This document shows, piece after piece, positions 31,549 to 42,180 of a DNA stretch of 64,000 nucleotides. The notes beneath the pieces are model-generated. The model worked only from the letters and a program-made list of their open reading frames with translations, was not told where the DNA came from and ran no database searches. A program made the translations under genes and the position numbers. The stretch's first letter is position 1. Each line of letters opens with the position of its first letter. Location of the stretch: NCBI GenBank assembly GCA_023362775.1, contig JALMGJ010000012.1, forward strand, positions 27,249,001-27,313,000, given 5' to 3'. Origin of the DNA: Charina bottae. Taxonomy: Eukaryota > Chordata > Lepidosauria > Squamata > Charinaidae.

Positions 31549-33639
31549 GTTTGTTGTTTATTCGTTCAGTCGTTTCCGACTCTTCGTGACTTCATGGACC
31601 AGTCCACGCCAGAGCTTTCTGTCGGCCGTCACCATCCCCAGCTCCCCAATGGTTGAGTCTGTCACCTCCAGAATATCATCCATCCATCTTGCCCTTGGTC
31701 GGCCCCTCTTCCTTTTGCCTTCCACTTTCCCTAGCATCAGCTTCTTCTCCAAGGTATCCTGTCTTCTCATTATGTGGCCAAAGTACTTCAGTTTTGCCTT
31801 TAATATCATTCCCTCAAGTGAGCAGTCTGGCTTGATTTCCTGGAGTATGGACTGGTTTGATCTTCTTGCAGTCCAAGGCACTCTCAGAATTTTCCTCCAA
31901 CACCACAGTTCAAAAGCATCTATCTTCCTTCGCTCAGCCTTCCTTATGGTCCAGCTCTCACAGCCATAGGTTACTACAGGGAATACCATTGCTTTAACTA
32001 TGCGGACCTTTGTTGTCAGTGTGATGTCTCTGCTCTTAACTATTTTATCAAGATTTGCCATTGCTCTCCTCCCAAGAAGTAGACGTCTTCTGATTTCCTG
32101 GCTGCAGTCAGCGTCTGCAGTAATCTTTGCGCCTAGAAATACAAAGTCTGTCACTGCCTCCACTTTTTCTCCCTCTATTTGCCAGTCATCAATCAAGCTC
32201 GTTGCCATAATCTTGGTTTTTTTGAGGTTTAACTGCAACCCAGCTTTTGCACTTTCTTCTTTCACCTTCATCATAAGGCTCCTCAATTCCTCCTCGCTTT
32301 CAGCCATCAAAGTGGTATCATCTGCATATCTGAGATTGTTAATGTTTCTTCCAGCGATTTTAACTCCAGCCTTGGATTCCTCAAGCCCAGCATGTCGCAT
32401 GATGTGTTCTGCGTACAGGTTGAATAGGTAGGGTGAGAGTATACAGCCCTGCCGTACTCCTTTCCCAATCTTAAACCAGTCCGTTGTTCCGTGCTCTGTT
32501 CTTACCGTTGCTACTTGGTCGTTATACAGATTCCTCAGGAGGCAGACAAGATGACTTGGTATCCCCATACCACCAAGAACTTGCCACAATTTGTTATGAT
32601 CCACACAGTCAAAGGCTTTAGAATAGTCAATAAAACAGAAATAGATGTTTTTCTGAAATTCCCTGGCTTTCTCCATTATCCAGCGGATATTGGCAATTTG
32701 GTCTCTAGTTCCTCTGCCTTTTCTAAACCCAGCTTGTACATCTGGCAATTCTTGCTCCATGAATTGCTGGAGTCTACCTTGCAAGATCTTGAGCATTACC
32801 TTACTGGCATGTGAAATAAGTGCCACTGTTTGATAGTTTGAACATTCTTTAGTGCTTCCCTTTTTTGGTATGGGGATATAAGTTGATTTTTTCCAATCTG
32901 ATGGCCATTCTTGTGTTTTCCAAATTTGCTGGCATATGGCATGCATCACCTTGACAGCATCATCTTGCAAGATTTTAAACAGTTCAGCTGGGATACCATC
33001 GTCTCCTGCTGCCTTGTTATTAGCAATGCTTCTTAAGGCCCATTCAACCTCACTCTTCAGGATGTCTGGCTCTAACTCACTGACCACACCGTCAAAGCTA
33101 TCTCCAATATTATTATCCTTCCTATACAGATCTTCCGTATATTCTTGCCACCTTTTCTTGATCTCTTCTGCTTCTGTTAGGTCCTTACCATCTTTGTTTT
33201 TGATCATACCCATTTTTGCCTGGAATTTACCTCTGATGTTTCTAATTTTCTGGAAGAGCTCTCTTGTCCTTCCTATTCTATTGTCTTCTTCCACTTCCGC
33301 ACATTGCTTGTTTAAAAATAATTCTTTATCTCTTCTGGCTAACCTCTGGAATTTTGCATTTAATTGGGCATATCTCCCCCTATCACTGTTGCCTTTTGCT
33401 TTCCTTCTTTCTTGGGCTACTTCCAGTGTTTCAGCAGACAGCCATCTTGCCTTCTTGGTTTTCTTTTTCTTTGGGACGTTTTTTGTTGCCGCCTCCTGAA
33501 CAATGTTGCGAACTTCTGTCCATAGTTCTTCCGGGACCCTATCTACTAAATCTAGTCCCTTAAATCTATTCTTCACCTCCACTGTAGATTCCTTAGGAAT
33601 ATTAGTGAGCTCATATCTAACTGATGATAAAAGATTAAG
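31549..33639 (-). mobile_element. 5'-truncated BovB LINE, second subfamily
   Basis: Starts (3' end) with the complement of CGACTGAACGAATAAACAAC at 31549 and runs to 33639, with perfect 13-bp target duplications TCCTTTAGATGAT (31536-31548 and 33640-33652). Compared with the 1719 copy it lacks the endonuclease part. Its C terminus (V-T-D-S-T-I-G-E-L-G region) differs clearly from the 1719 and 34302 copies and matches that at 46887, so two BovB subfamilies are present. Confidence 0.9.
31558..33582 (-). pseudogene. BovB reverse transcriptase, open 674-codon frame, no endonuclease
   Basis: An uninterrupted frame covering the whole reverse transcriptase and C-terminal region. Visible are F-I-D-Y-S-K-A-F-D-C-V-D-H (first catalytic Asp region), G-V-R-Q-G-C-I-L-S-P, Y-A-D-D-T-T-L-M (catalytic), F-E-L-W-C-W-R-K, Y-F-G-H-I-M-R-R and G-K-R-K-R-G-R-P-R. 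Homology continues upstream of the first Met (R-Y-E-L-T-N-I-P-K) to 33620, so the Met is internal and the copy is a truncated relic. It has no frame damage in 2 kb, which implies a fairly recent insertion. Confidence 0.88.
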
Positions 33640-34301
33640 TCCTTTAGATGATAAAAGGACTTAAAATAACATCTCAATATAACCATGACCCCAGGTGTAA
33701 GGTCACACAGCTACCTAGAAACATTTAGGATTCCCTTACCAACTTTGCTCAGACTGAAGAAGCTTCTTGGATAAGGAGCGAAACATTTCCACTGAGAAAA
33801 TAGAAATCCAGTTGACATGATTCAAGCTACAGACAATTCCACCTGGATGACTGAGAACCTTCATAGACAGATGGCAGTTTTTACTATCCCATGGTCGGAA
33901 GGTTGGTCAAAGTAGATCTAAGCGATCAGCCAACCCCAAGACTGGCTATTTCCCTCCCCTCCCCAAGCATGATGGCAAAACCAGGAGAGAGGGGGCCAAT
34001 CTTATTTCAGGGGGAAGAATATTCCAAAGTGGCGGGGGCTACTGCAGAGAAGGCACGTCTCCTGGACCCCGTCAGATGGAACTGTCTTACAGACGGGGCT
34101 CGTAGCATGCCCTCTCTGCAGGGCCGGGTGGGACGGGTTGATGTGATAGGGATGAGACGGTCCCTCAGGTAACCTGGATTATATATTAAATATACCCTGT
34201 GACGTAGGATGGGCTGAGGGAGAATGATTGGTCATTCAATGAGTTTACCTGGTAGCTTGGGAACTGGGCTTCCTAGGTCCAAATCTGATGCCTTAATCAC
34301 T

Positions 34302-35499
34302 GTTGTTGTTGTTCAGTCGTTTAGTCGTGTCCGACTCTTCGTGACCTCATGGACCATAGCACGCCAGGCCTTCCTGTCCTCCACTGTCTCTCGGAGTTTA
34401 CTCAAATTCATGTTCATTACATCAGTGATGCTATCTAACCATATCATCCTCTGCCGTCCCCTTCTCCTTTTGCCTTCAGTCTTTCCCAGCATCAGGGTCT
34501 TTTCCAGTCAGTCCTCTCTTCGCATTAGGTGGCCAAAGTATTTCAGCTTCAGCTTCAGCATCTGTCCTTCCAATGAGCAGTCAGGGTTGATTTCCTTTAG
34601 GATTGACTGGTTTGACCTCCTTGCAGTCCAAGGGACTCTCAAGAGTCTTCTCCAGCACCACAGTTCGAAAGCATCAATTCTTCGGCGCTCAGCTTTCCTT
34701 ATGGTCCAACTCTCACAGCCATACATTACTACTGGAAAAACCATAGCTTTAACTATACGGACCTTTGTCGGCAAGGTGATGTCTCTGCTTTTTAATATGC
34801 TGTCTAGGTTTGCCATAGCTTTCCTCCCCAGGAGCCAGCGTCTTTTAATTTCATGGCTGCAGTCACCGTCTGCGGTGATCTTGGAGCCCAAGAAAATAAA
34901 ATCTGTCTCTGCTTCCATTTCTCCCCTTCTATTTGCCAGGAAGTGATGGGACCAGATGCCATGATCTGGGTTTTTTTTAATGTTGAGTTTCAAGCCAGCT
35001 TTTGCACTCTCCTCTTTCACCCTCATCAAGAGGCTCTTTAGTTCCTCTTCACTTTCTGCCGTTAGGGTGGTATCGTCTGCATATCTGAGGTTGTTGATGT
35101 TTCTCCCGGCAATCTTAACTCCGGCTTGTGATTCATCCAGCCCGGCATTTCTCATGATGTACTCTGCATATAAGTTAAATAAGCAGGGTGATAATATACA
35201 GCTTTGTTGTACTCCTTTCCCAATTTTGAACCAGTCGGTTGTTCCATGTCCGGTTCTAACTGTTGCTTCTTGACCCACATACAGGTTTCTCAGGAGACAG
35301 GTAAGGTGGTCTGGTACTCCCATCTCTTTAAGACTTTGCCACAGTTTGTTGTGATCCACACAATCAATGGCTTTAGCGTAGTCAATGAAGCAGATGTTTT
35401 TCTGGAACTCTCTTGCTTTTTCCATGATCCAGCGAATGTTGGCAATCTGATATCTAGTTCCTCTGCCTCTTCGAAACCCAGCTTGCACTTCTGGTAGTT
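34302..35499 (-). mobile_element. 5'-truncated BovB LINE, first subfamily
   Basis: From the 3' end (complement of CGACTAAACGACTGAACAAC) to the middle of the reverse transcriptase at 35499. Perfect 10-bp target duplications CTTAATCACT at 34292-34301 and 35500-35509. Closely resembles the 1719 copy. Confidence 0.9.
34508..35488 (-). pseudogene. BovB reverse transcriptase fragment
   Basis: Open 326-codon frame with F-I-D-Y-A-K-A-I-D-C, C-I-L-S-P, Y-A-D-D-T-T-L, Y-G-C-E-S-W-T-I-R and Y-F-G-H-L-M-R-R. The residue after G-K-G-V is Gln where the 31549 copy has Arg and the 1719 copy has a stop: a CpG-containing codon decaying differently in each copy. A frame change near 34505 removes the last ~60 residues. 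Confidence 0.85.
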
Positions 35500-35911
35500 C
35501 TTAATCACTACACTATGCTAATTTCTCTGCAAGATAGATTCAAATTAGTTTTTGATTTGTTCGGCAAACCATGACTTAATCTCTTTTATGAATGCAGAAA
35601 ATTTGAAAATAAAAAGAGGTAATGTATATTTTGGCTGATAAAATAATGAATTAATAAGTTTGAAAACATTATAATGCATAAATTGGCTGTTGATTAAATG
35701 ATGATTAGTAGATAGAAGCTTGAAAATATTCCAGTCTATGGATTTTAATGATGTAGGATTTCATAGCCTTTTGGGGGAGATGGGTGGTGATAGAAATATG
35801 AAAAATAAATAAATAGCAGATCTTACCATAAGTAACATTTATAGCATTTATATTTATGGTAAGTCTTTAGTCCAAAGTAGTGATAACTGGAAACAAGACA
35901 TTCTTCTAAGA

Positions 35912-36401
35912 CAGGGCTTTCCAAACTGTGTTTTGGGGCATGTTAGTGTGTCCGCTGCAGTGTCTGGGTGTGTCACGGCTGCTGCCTCCGAGCCCTGCCA
36001 GGATTTTGCGCAGGTCCTAGTGCCTGCCTTGTGCCTTGCTGCCTCCAAACCTGCTGTGATTCCACGCAGGTCCTAGTGCCTGCCTTGTGCCTTGCTGCCT
36101 CCAAACCTGCTGTGATTCCGCACAGGTCCTAGTGCCCGCCTTATGCCTTGCTGCCTCCAAACCTGCCCTGCCAGGATTCCGCACAGGTCCTAGTGCCCGT
36201 CTTGTGCCTTGCTGCCTCCAAACCTGCCTTGCCAGGATTCCGCGCAGGTCCTGGTGCCTGCCTTGTGCCTTGCTGCCTCCAAACCTGCTGTGATTCTGCG
36301 CAGGTCCTAGTGCCTGCCTTGTTCCCTGCTGTAAGAGTGTGTCACGAAATGATGCATGTCTAAAAAGTGTGTCACCAACATGAAAAGTTTGGAAAGCTCT
36401 G
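35912..36401. mobile_element. Long Buster-like hAT MITE with internal tandem repeat
   Basis: CAGGGCTTTCCAAACTGTG to AGTTTGGAAAGCTCTG, with perfect target duplication TTCTAAGA (35904-35911 and 36402-36409). The interior is six units of a 56-61 bp repeat around GTCCTAGTGCCTGCCTTGTG. Inverse orientation relative to the 39820 copy. 490 bp. The open frames in it are a product of the repeat. Confidence 0.92.
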
Positions 36402-36918
36402 TTCTAAGAGATAGCACTGCACTCATGACTACCACTAATCAGTTCTGCAATATAGAATGTAGAGAAGTTAAATAATAACCTCCATCTCCACATTTCAGAA
36501 GATGAATGTAATCCCATAATGGTTATATGTTTTGGCTTTAATTTTTATATAGCAGAAAGATTTTCAGTAATATAACATGAGCATGATTTTGCTTAGTCTA
36601 AAAAATTTCCGAAAACTCTACTGCAGACTGCACAGGATGCAGCCTTTGGACCATATATTTAAAATCTCCATACTTGAGATCTTAGTCCTTAATTCGTTTG
36701 CAAGCTAATAACTCAAACATAAAGTGTAGGCTAGTGCTTGTGTTTGCATGAAGACTTCACCCTCTGTATTTTGTGCTGGTACCTGCAGTTCTCTTTTGTC
36801 CATTTAAAAAAAGTTTTAAAACCCCACATTAACAAAAGATAGGTAATTACATGATACTCAATAAGCTTCTGACTATTACCTAAACTAGAGTCTCCGTGCT
36901 CAGTGAATGTTAGGGAGA
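36402..36918. other. Intron 2, nothing recognised
   Basis: AT-rich sequence without recognisable repeats or exons. Confidence 0.4.
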
Positions 36919-36935
36919 CTGCTTACTTACCTTTT

Positions 36936-38731
36936 TTTTAAAAAAATAAGAATTTTATTAGATTTAAGACAAGGATAAAAACTACAAAAAAGAAAAAACT
37001 ACAAATAAAAAAGAGAAAAATAAAAAAGTGTGAAAACAAGAGAGAATTTTTTTTTTACAATTACAAGAAGAGGTGACTTCCGACTTATAACAACAAGAAT
37101 ATACAGTAATTTCCATAATCAATCCCTTACTCTATATCAAACCAAGATCACATTATTTCTATAAATCATTCCATTAGCACATATATAAATCACTAAATGC
37201 AATCCCCTTATATTGAAAACAAAGAAGTACTGTATACAAATCTCTAAATCAACTTCCCTCCCCCAAAAAACATTTATTTCATTATTTCCTTCCTACCACT
37301 ATTCTATATATAAAATAAAAATCAAATTATAAAAACATATAAATTGTCTACTTTTATAATTGATAATACTACAACAATCTTAACCCTATTAAACCTAAAA
37401 ACCAAACAATTATTATTATACCTTATAATTACCTTATAAATCGTAAAAATCAGACAAATCTTAAAAAAGAGTCCAATAATTCTTAATCCAAATCATTAAA
37501 GAGAAATGAAATCATAAAAGCCTCATTATCAATCCAATTAATCATTCTTACATTTTGACCCCACTTTGAAATATACCAAGATAATTACATATCTCCATAT
37601 TACACACGAGGCATTTTTCATATACAAATCAAACAGCCCAACTGCCCCCCTTAAAAACCCAGACTCCTCAACAAAGGACCTCCCAAAGAACAGGACTTTT
37701 TCTTTCCCATAACATTCCTTCAGAAAAACAGCACTGTTTGTGATTTGCCATTCAGGCTGTTCCTTTAACCCCTTCAGCACCAGAATAAACTCTTTGCCTG
37801 GCATTTCAACAAAGACTTCAGTCTCATTGTCAGTAAAAACATCTGTATCTTTATTAAAATCTTCAGCTTCTTCCATAATGTTCTCAGCCAGATGACACAT
37901 TTTAAAGCATATATGTTCCACAATGTCCTGAATATCTTGCAAAATAACTTGACAGGAATCTGACAAAATCTGTTTGTAGGTCTGCTTAAGCTCACAACGG
38001 AACTCTGAGAAAATCTCCTTGAAATCCTCCATGTTTCAGACAGTAGATTATGGTGCCCCCTAGATACTTGACTCTCGCAGATAGGAGTTAACGAGTTGGT
38101 GGAAAGTTTCCGAATGATATTGAAACAGGAGAAAGTGTGCTAACAAGCAGCTCTCGGAGAAAGTGAACAGAAAGCTGGAGATTCAAAACAACAAATTCAA
38201 CCTGTAGGAAAATATCAAATCCTTCAAAGTCAGTACAAAAATAACAACAGGGAGGCAATTATTTATTCTCAGTCCTCCTTAATATTTAAATGGGAAAACA
38301 AGCCAAAACTTAAAGAGATTTTAAAAATTTAATCCAAAAATAACAATAAGCACCAAGAGTGTCTGCTGCTTCTTGCTGTAGAAAGCCTCTCGGGGTACAT
38401 AAATTTAAAAACTATATAAATGGAGTGATCTAGAAATTGAGTGGCTCGACCTAATGTCCCTTTAAGGCTACAGCGCGGCTTGGAAATGGTAATGTCCCCG
38501 CCTCCCGTCGTCTCTTACCGGATCGTCGTGAACGCTGTTTGTGATTCTCTGGCTACAAGACAGCGTTTTGGAGAACAGATGGGATGATTCCAAGTGTTTT
38601 CGTTGTCATGGAAGCACTCTTGGGCTTCAGGGAAAAGCCTGTCCGAGCCCCCCAAAAAGCCTCCCCTGTCAGTTCTGTCCGTGGAGCTCGTGGACACAGC
38701 TGTTCAGTCGGCCATATTCCCACTGGAAGTC
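36936..38731 (-). mobile_element. Full-length L1-like retroposon with only a first ORF
   Basis: Near-perfect direct repeats CTGCTTACTTACCTTTT (36919-36935) and CTGCTTACTTATCTTTT (38732-38748) bound the insertion. The minus-strand 3' end is an A-rich tail (T-rich at 36932-36940). The 5' end begins near AGTGGGAATATGGCCGACTG, reminiscent of L1 leaders, and has a GC-rich leader to about 38450. Only one frame (38032-37538) is present and no reverse transcriptase, so it resembles a half-L1 mobilised in trans. The L1 label is an inference. Confidence 0.6.
37538..38032 (-). CDS. Unrecognised 164-residue ORF of the L1-like retroposon
   Basis: Intact frame from ATG 38032 to a stop at 37538. The sequence starts MEDFKEIFSEF, followed by a charged, helix-prone stretch to about residue 60 (regular Leu/Ile/Val spacing such as I-L-Q-D-I-Q-D-I-V, coiled-coil-like), an acidic segment (D-K/N-D-T-D-V-F-T-D-N-E-T-E), then a more hydrophobic C-terminal part. 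A coiled-coil start is typical of L1 ORF1 proteins, but I cannot identify the RNA-recognition or C-terminal domain and the frame is half the usual length. The position after a ~700-nt leader within a target-duplicated insertion says it belongs to the retroposon, not to the host. Confidence 0.5.
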   Translation of the reverse strand: MEDFKEIFSEFRCELKQTYKQILSDSCQVILQDIQDIVEHICFKMCHLAENIMEEAEDFNKDTDVFTDNETEVFVEMPGKEFILVLKGLKEQPEWQITNSAVFLKECYGKEKVLFFGRSFVEESGFLRGAVGLFDLYMKNASCVIWRYVIILVYFKVGSKCKND

Positions 38732-38748
38732 CTGCTTACTTATCTTTT

Positions 38749-39819
38749 GAAGGTACAGTCTGCCGAAGGAAAGCAAGATTTTCTAGCCTAGGGTTCTTGA
38801 ATAATGTATACTCACTTCCCCATCTCTCCTTTTAAAATCAATTTGGAAGGAATCCCCTGTTTCTGATCTATAAGTTAAACAGATGAGAAATCCTGTGGTC
38901 TTCCAGAAGTTGCTAAACCAACAGCATAGACAGTGGTGAGAGGTGCTGGGAGTTCAGCAACACCTGGAAGGCCACAGATCGTCCCATGATGAAGAACGGG
39001 CTTTTAAACAACTTCTGTATAAAGGGGGAAAATGAGATAAGATTTAATATCAACACAGGTTCTGCCAAACTCTATTCTGGTTAAATGCTTGAGCCTGTCA
39101 TTAAAAAAACGATTAATTTTATTTTATCTTTTGTCTGAGCCAAATCATCTGGAGTTTTCATCCAATATGTGGTAGTTCTGGTCTGATCTCTAGTTAGTTT
39201 TAATTAATCATTTTTATAGGGAGCTTGCTGTTTATTTTTTAATAATCTGATCATAGATCGTACCTTCTGTTGTCCAGCTTTCTGCTCTATTAATTTAAAC
39301 AGCATAAGCTGTATTTATGCATGTTAATAATTTGTACATCTATGCAACTTAATTTTAATCTCAGTTTTTCAAAATCTGATTATGTTTCTTAAAATTCTCA
39401 GTTCCTTTCAGCTTGTGCCTAACAGTTTATATTCTTGCAGAGAAGATTTTATTGCCCAACCCCTTTTCCCAAATATACTAGATTTTCTTGCATAAGTATA
39501 TGAGCTAAATCAGTAAAGGTTTGGCTTTCTAGATGCACCTAATCTGATAGCCTTAGTTGTGCAAAAACACTCCTCACTACTCATATCCCATATATGGTTT
39601 TATACCTGTTCAGAAGCCCCACTGGGATCTTCTCTGAGATTTTTGGGGAGAGGCCTGCTTCAATTGCATGCACTCCTCTAAGTTTGAATGTTGCAACAGT
39701 TACCTCATTGAAAACTTTGTCAGGAGCAGCTGATTTTATTTCATATTTCGCATTTCACATTTCAGGCTAACTGTGGCACTAGCCTTCCATGCAAAGAGTG
39801 TGGTATATATCCTCTAAGC
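38749..39819. other. Intron 2; one weak MITE-like scrap
   Basis: At 38941-38979, GGTGCTGGGAGTTCAGCAAC then ACCTGGAAGGCCACAG resembles a common hAT-derived repeat word (CTGGGAGTTGCAGTCC, ATCTGGAGGGCCACAG). The rest shows no features. Confidence 0.35.
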
Positions 39820-40472
39820 CAGAGCTTTCCGAACTTTTCATGTTGGTGACACACTTTTTAGACATGCATCATTTCATGACACACTCTTACAGCAGGGCAC
39901 AAGGCAGGCACTAGGACCTGCACGGAATCACAGCAGGTTTGGAGGCAGCAAGGCACAAGGCAGGCACTAGGACCTGCACGGAATCCTGGCAGGGCAGGTT
40001 TGGAGGCACAAGGTAGGCACTAGGACCTGCGCGGAATCACATCAGATTTGGAGGCAGCAAGGCACAAGGCAGGCACTTGGACCTGCGCAGAATCACAGCA
40101 GGTTTGGAGGCAGCAAGGCACAAGGCAGGCACTGGGACCTGCGCGGAATCACAGCAGGTTTGGAGGCAGCAAGGCACAAGGCAAGCACTAGGACCTGTGC
40201 GGAATCACAGCAGGTTTGAAGGCAGCAAGGCACAAGGCAGACACTGGGACCTGCGCGGAATCACAGCAGGTTTGGAGGCAGCCAGGCACAAGGCAGGCAC
40301 TAGGACCTGCGTGGAATCCTGGCAAGGCAGGTTTGGAGGCAGCAAGGCACAAGGCAGGCACTAGGACCTGTGCAGAATCCTGGCAGGGCTCGGAGGCAGC
40401 AGCAGCCGCGACACACCCAGACACTGCAGCCAACACACTAACGTGTCGCGACACACAGTTTGGAAAGCTCTG
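39820..40472. mobile_element. Longest Buster-like hAT MITE (nine internal repeats)
   Basis: CAGAGCTTTCCGAAC to AGTTTGGAAAGCTCTG; target duplication CTCTAAGC (39812-39819) / CTCTAAGG (40473-40480). The interior has nine units at spacings 56, 53, 56, 56, 56, 56, 56 and 61 bp (CTAGGACCTG at 39911, 39967, 40020, 40076, 40132, 40188, 40244, 40300, 40361). 653 bp, non-coding. Confidence 0.93.
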
Positions 40473-40861
40473 CTCTAAGGTCCTTTATCACAAATGCATT
40501 AACTGTGGCAGTAAATGACACCTTGCTTGCAGATGCTCACTCTGCCTTTGCTTGGAAGAGGGTCATATTGTGGATACCTGTACTGCCAGAAATTTTAAGA
40601 AGGTGTGCAGGAACTGATCAACTTCTATGGCCTTCTTTAGGAGAAGGTGCTATTAAGAACCAAATCTTTGATACCGAGTTCATGGAGCTCATTTGGTTTG
40701 TGATCCACCCTAATCATAGCCCAACTGATAAAAGCATCACCCACTGATCTCTGTGACACTGACAAGTGGAAATTACTTGCCCACAAACTCTGTTGCATCT
40801 GTTGCCGGAGACAGAAACGGTAATCATGCAAAATGATTTCCTAAGGTACAAATGTATAAGT

Positions 40862-41110
40862 CACAGCTTTCCAAACTGTGTGTCGCGACACTTTAGTGTG
40901 TCGCAGCACACAGTCTGGTGTGTCGCCACAACCCGGAAGCGGCAGCGGGGGCGTGCATGGCGGCAGCAGCATGCCATCAGCGCTTCCGTGTTTTAGCGGA
41001 GGCTGCCGCCGCTGCCGTGCACACCCACGCACACCCGCACCGCCGCCGTGCACGTCCCCGCGTGCGCCGCTGTTGGTGTGTCGCCAACGGCGGCACTTTA
41101 GAAAGCACTA
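40862..41110. mobile_element. Buster-like hAT MITE (short GC-rich type)
   Basis: CACAGCTTTCCAAACTGTG to CACTTTAGAAAGCACTA; perfect target duplication GTATAAGT (40854-40861 and 41111-41118). Interior GC-rich (CGCCGCCGTGCACGTCCCCG). 249 bp. Confidence 0.9.
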
Positions 41111-41339
41111 GTATAAGTGATAGCACCTGAGTAGAAAAGAATTCAGAATCTTTGTCACAAACTATTTGTGTGTTGATATCACCTCTATTAGAGCTTCCAC
41201 CAGCATCTCTACCACCACCACATATATTTAATATCATCATCCATCATCACTAGATCCCCAGATACAGCATGTCTCAACTCCCCTTCCTGGTTCTGAAGGG
41301 AGCATTACACTCTTGCTGCATCACTTTAAACATCCAAAC

Positions 41340-41515
41340 ATCATACCACCGCATCTTGGATTTTTATACTTAATTTTAATATATTAGAGTGTTTTATTGG
41401 GTTGTTTTAATTGTCGGATTTTAATTTTTGTGTTTTGTAAACCGCCCAGAGTTCCCTTGTGGGGAGATGGAGCGGTATATAAATTGAAACATAAATAAAT
41501 AAATAAATAAATCAC
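41340..41515 (+). mobile_element. L2-like LINE tail
   Basis: GTAAACCGCCCAGAGTTCCC, GGGGAGATGGAGCGGTATAT and four AAAT units. Confidence 0.7.
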
Positions 41516-42034
41516 CCAAATAACTACCCGTTGTACAACGAAGTCACCATAATGCCCACTCTTATTTTGATCTGACTATTTGCATAGCTTTCTCTGTCTC
41601 AGTATCTAGGTAACTATCACTCCAGATTTTCCCTTTTATCATTGTATGGATTCAGTATCCTTCAAATGGGACTCTGACAAAATGTTCTTATGATCACTAC
41701 TATAAGTCGTATCCTGCAACAAAATGATATACGTGCTTATCCATGCAGATGCTTTTCCTGTGATGGGAACACAGGCTTGCCTGTTCAAATCTATTGAGGA
41801 CCCCGAGAAACTTCACTAAGTACCTAGTAGTAGTCATTGCTTACTTCAGATTAAAAGGTGTACAGGTATATCCATACTCGTCCCACACTCCAGGCCATAA
41901 CTTGCCCATGATATTAGTTTCACCTTACATCTTCTCGGGGTCTTTATATCAATTCAGAACATTGGGGTGCTGCTGAACTCGACTGAGGCCGCAGTTTCCC
42001 CATTACTGCTACTATTTTATTGATGTAATTATCT
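41516..42034. other. Intron 2, nothing recognised
   Basis: No exon, tandem repeat or transposon terminus seen. Confidence 0.4.
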
Positions 42035-42180
42035 GCTTTTTATTCAGGAGCTTAGGATGGCTTATGTAGTGCTCCCTCCTATACTTTCCCCCACAACAAC
42101 AATCCTGTAAGATAGATGAGACTGAGGAGAGTTACTGGTCCAAAGTCATTCAGTGACCTTTCTTGGCTTAGGGCAGACTA
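42035..42180 (-). mobile_element. Old CORE-like SINE fragment
   Basis: TTATTCAGGAGCTTAGGATG, CCCCACAACAACAATCCTGT and AAGTCATTCAGTGACCTTTC in the minus-strand order of the family; diverged and truncated. Confidence 0.5.

Larger units (their letters stand above)
31238..33869. mobile_element. Penelope-like element with inverted terminal arms, split by BovB
   Basis: The left arm 31238-31320 and right arm 33750-33830 are reverse complements related to the palindrome at 30279 (GCTTGAATCATGTCAACTGG and its complement), and the right side continues into CCACCTGGATGACTGAGAAC. Flanking repeats GATGGCAATTTTTA (31224-31237) and GATGGCAGTTTTTA (33870-33883) match 13 of 14. Internal non-BovB sequence is about 540 bp with no coding potential. 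The hammerhead-like core is at 33754-33784 (CTGAAGA, then GAAAC). Confidence 0.6.
31087..34172 (-). mobile_element. L2-like LINE 3' end, host of nested insertions
   Basis: Tail part 31087-31237 (TATATCCCGCCCATCTCCCC, CAAGGAGGGACCCTGGGCGG) and upstream part 33870-34172 (GGGGGAAGAATATTCCAAAG, GGGTGGGACGGGTTGATGTG, ACGGTCCCTCAGGTAACCTG) are consecutive pieces of one minus-strand L2-like LINE when compared with 52425-52880. The gap is filled by the Penelope-like element at 31238-33869. Confidence 0.7.
34192..35525 (-). mobile_element. CORE-type SINE split by BovB
   Basis: Left remnant 34192-34301 (ACCCTGTGACGTAGGATGGG, GATGCCTTAATCACT) and right remnant 35510-35525 (ACACTATGCTAATT) join into the minus-strand SINE head TTAATCACTACACTATGC once the BovB is removed. 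Diverged. Confidence 0.55.

Noticed and set aside
31544..32431. Plus-strand open frames across 31544-33563
   Set aside because: They are the complement of the minus-strand BovB reverse transcriptase, which has recognisable motifs.
36087..36363. Repetitive Cys/Leu-rich open frames
   Set aside because: Same MITE-internal tandem repeat in the opposite orientation.
39900..40400. Regular repeat units considered as a CRISPR array
   Set aside because: Units are contiguous with no unique spacers, lie inside a transposon with target duplications, and the genome is vertebrate.
40077..40518. Repetitive open frames reading E-A-A-R-H-K-A-G-T units
   Set aside because: They are translations of the 56-bp tandem repeat inside a hAT MITE; frame and copy number follow the DNA repeat, not a protein.
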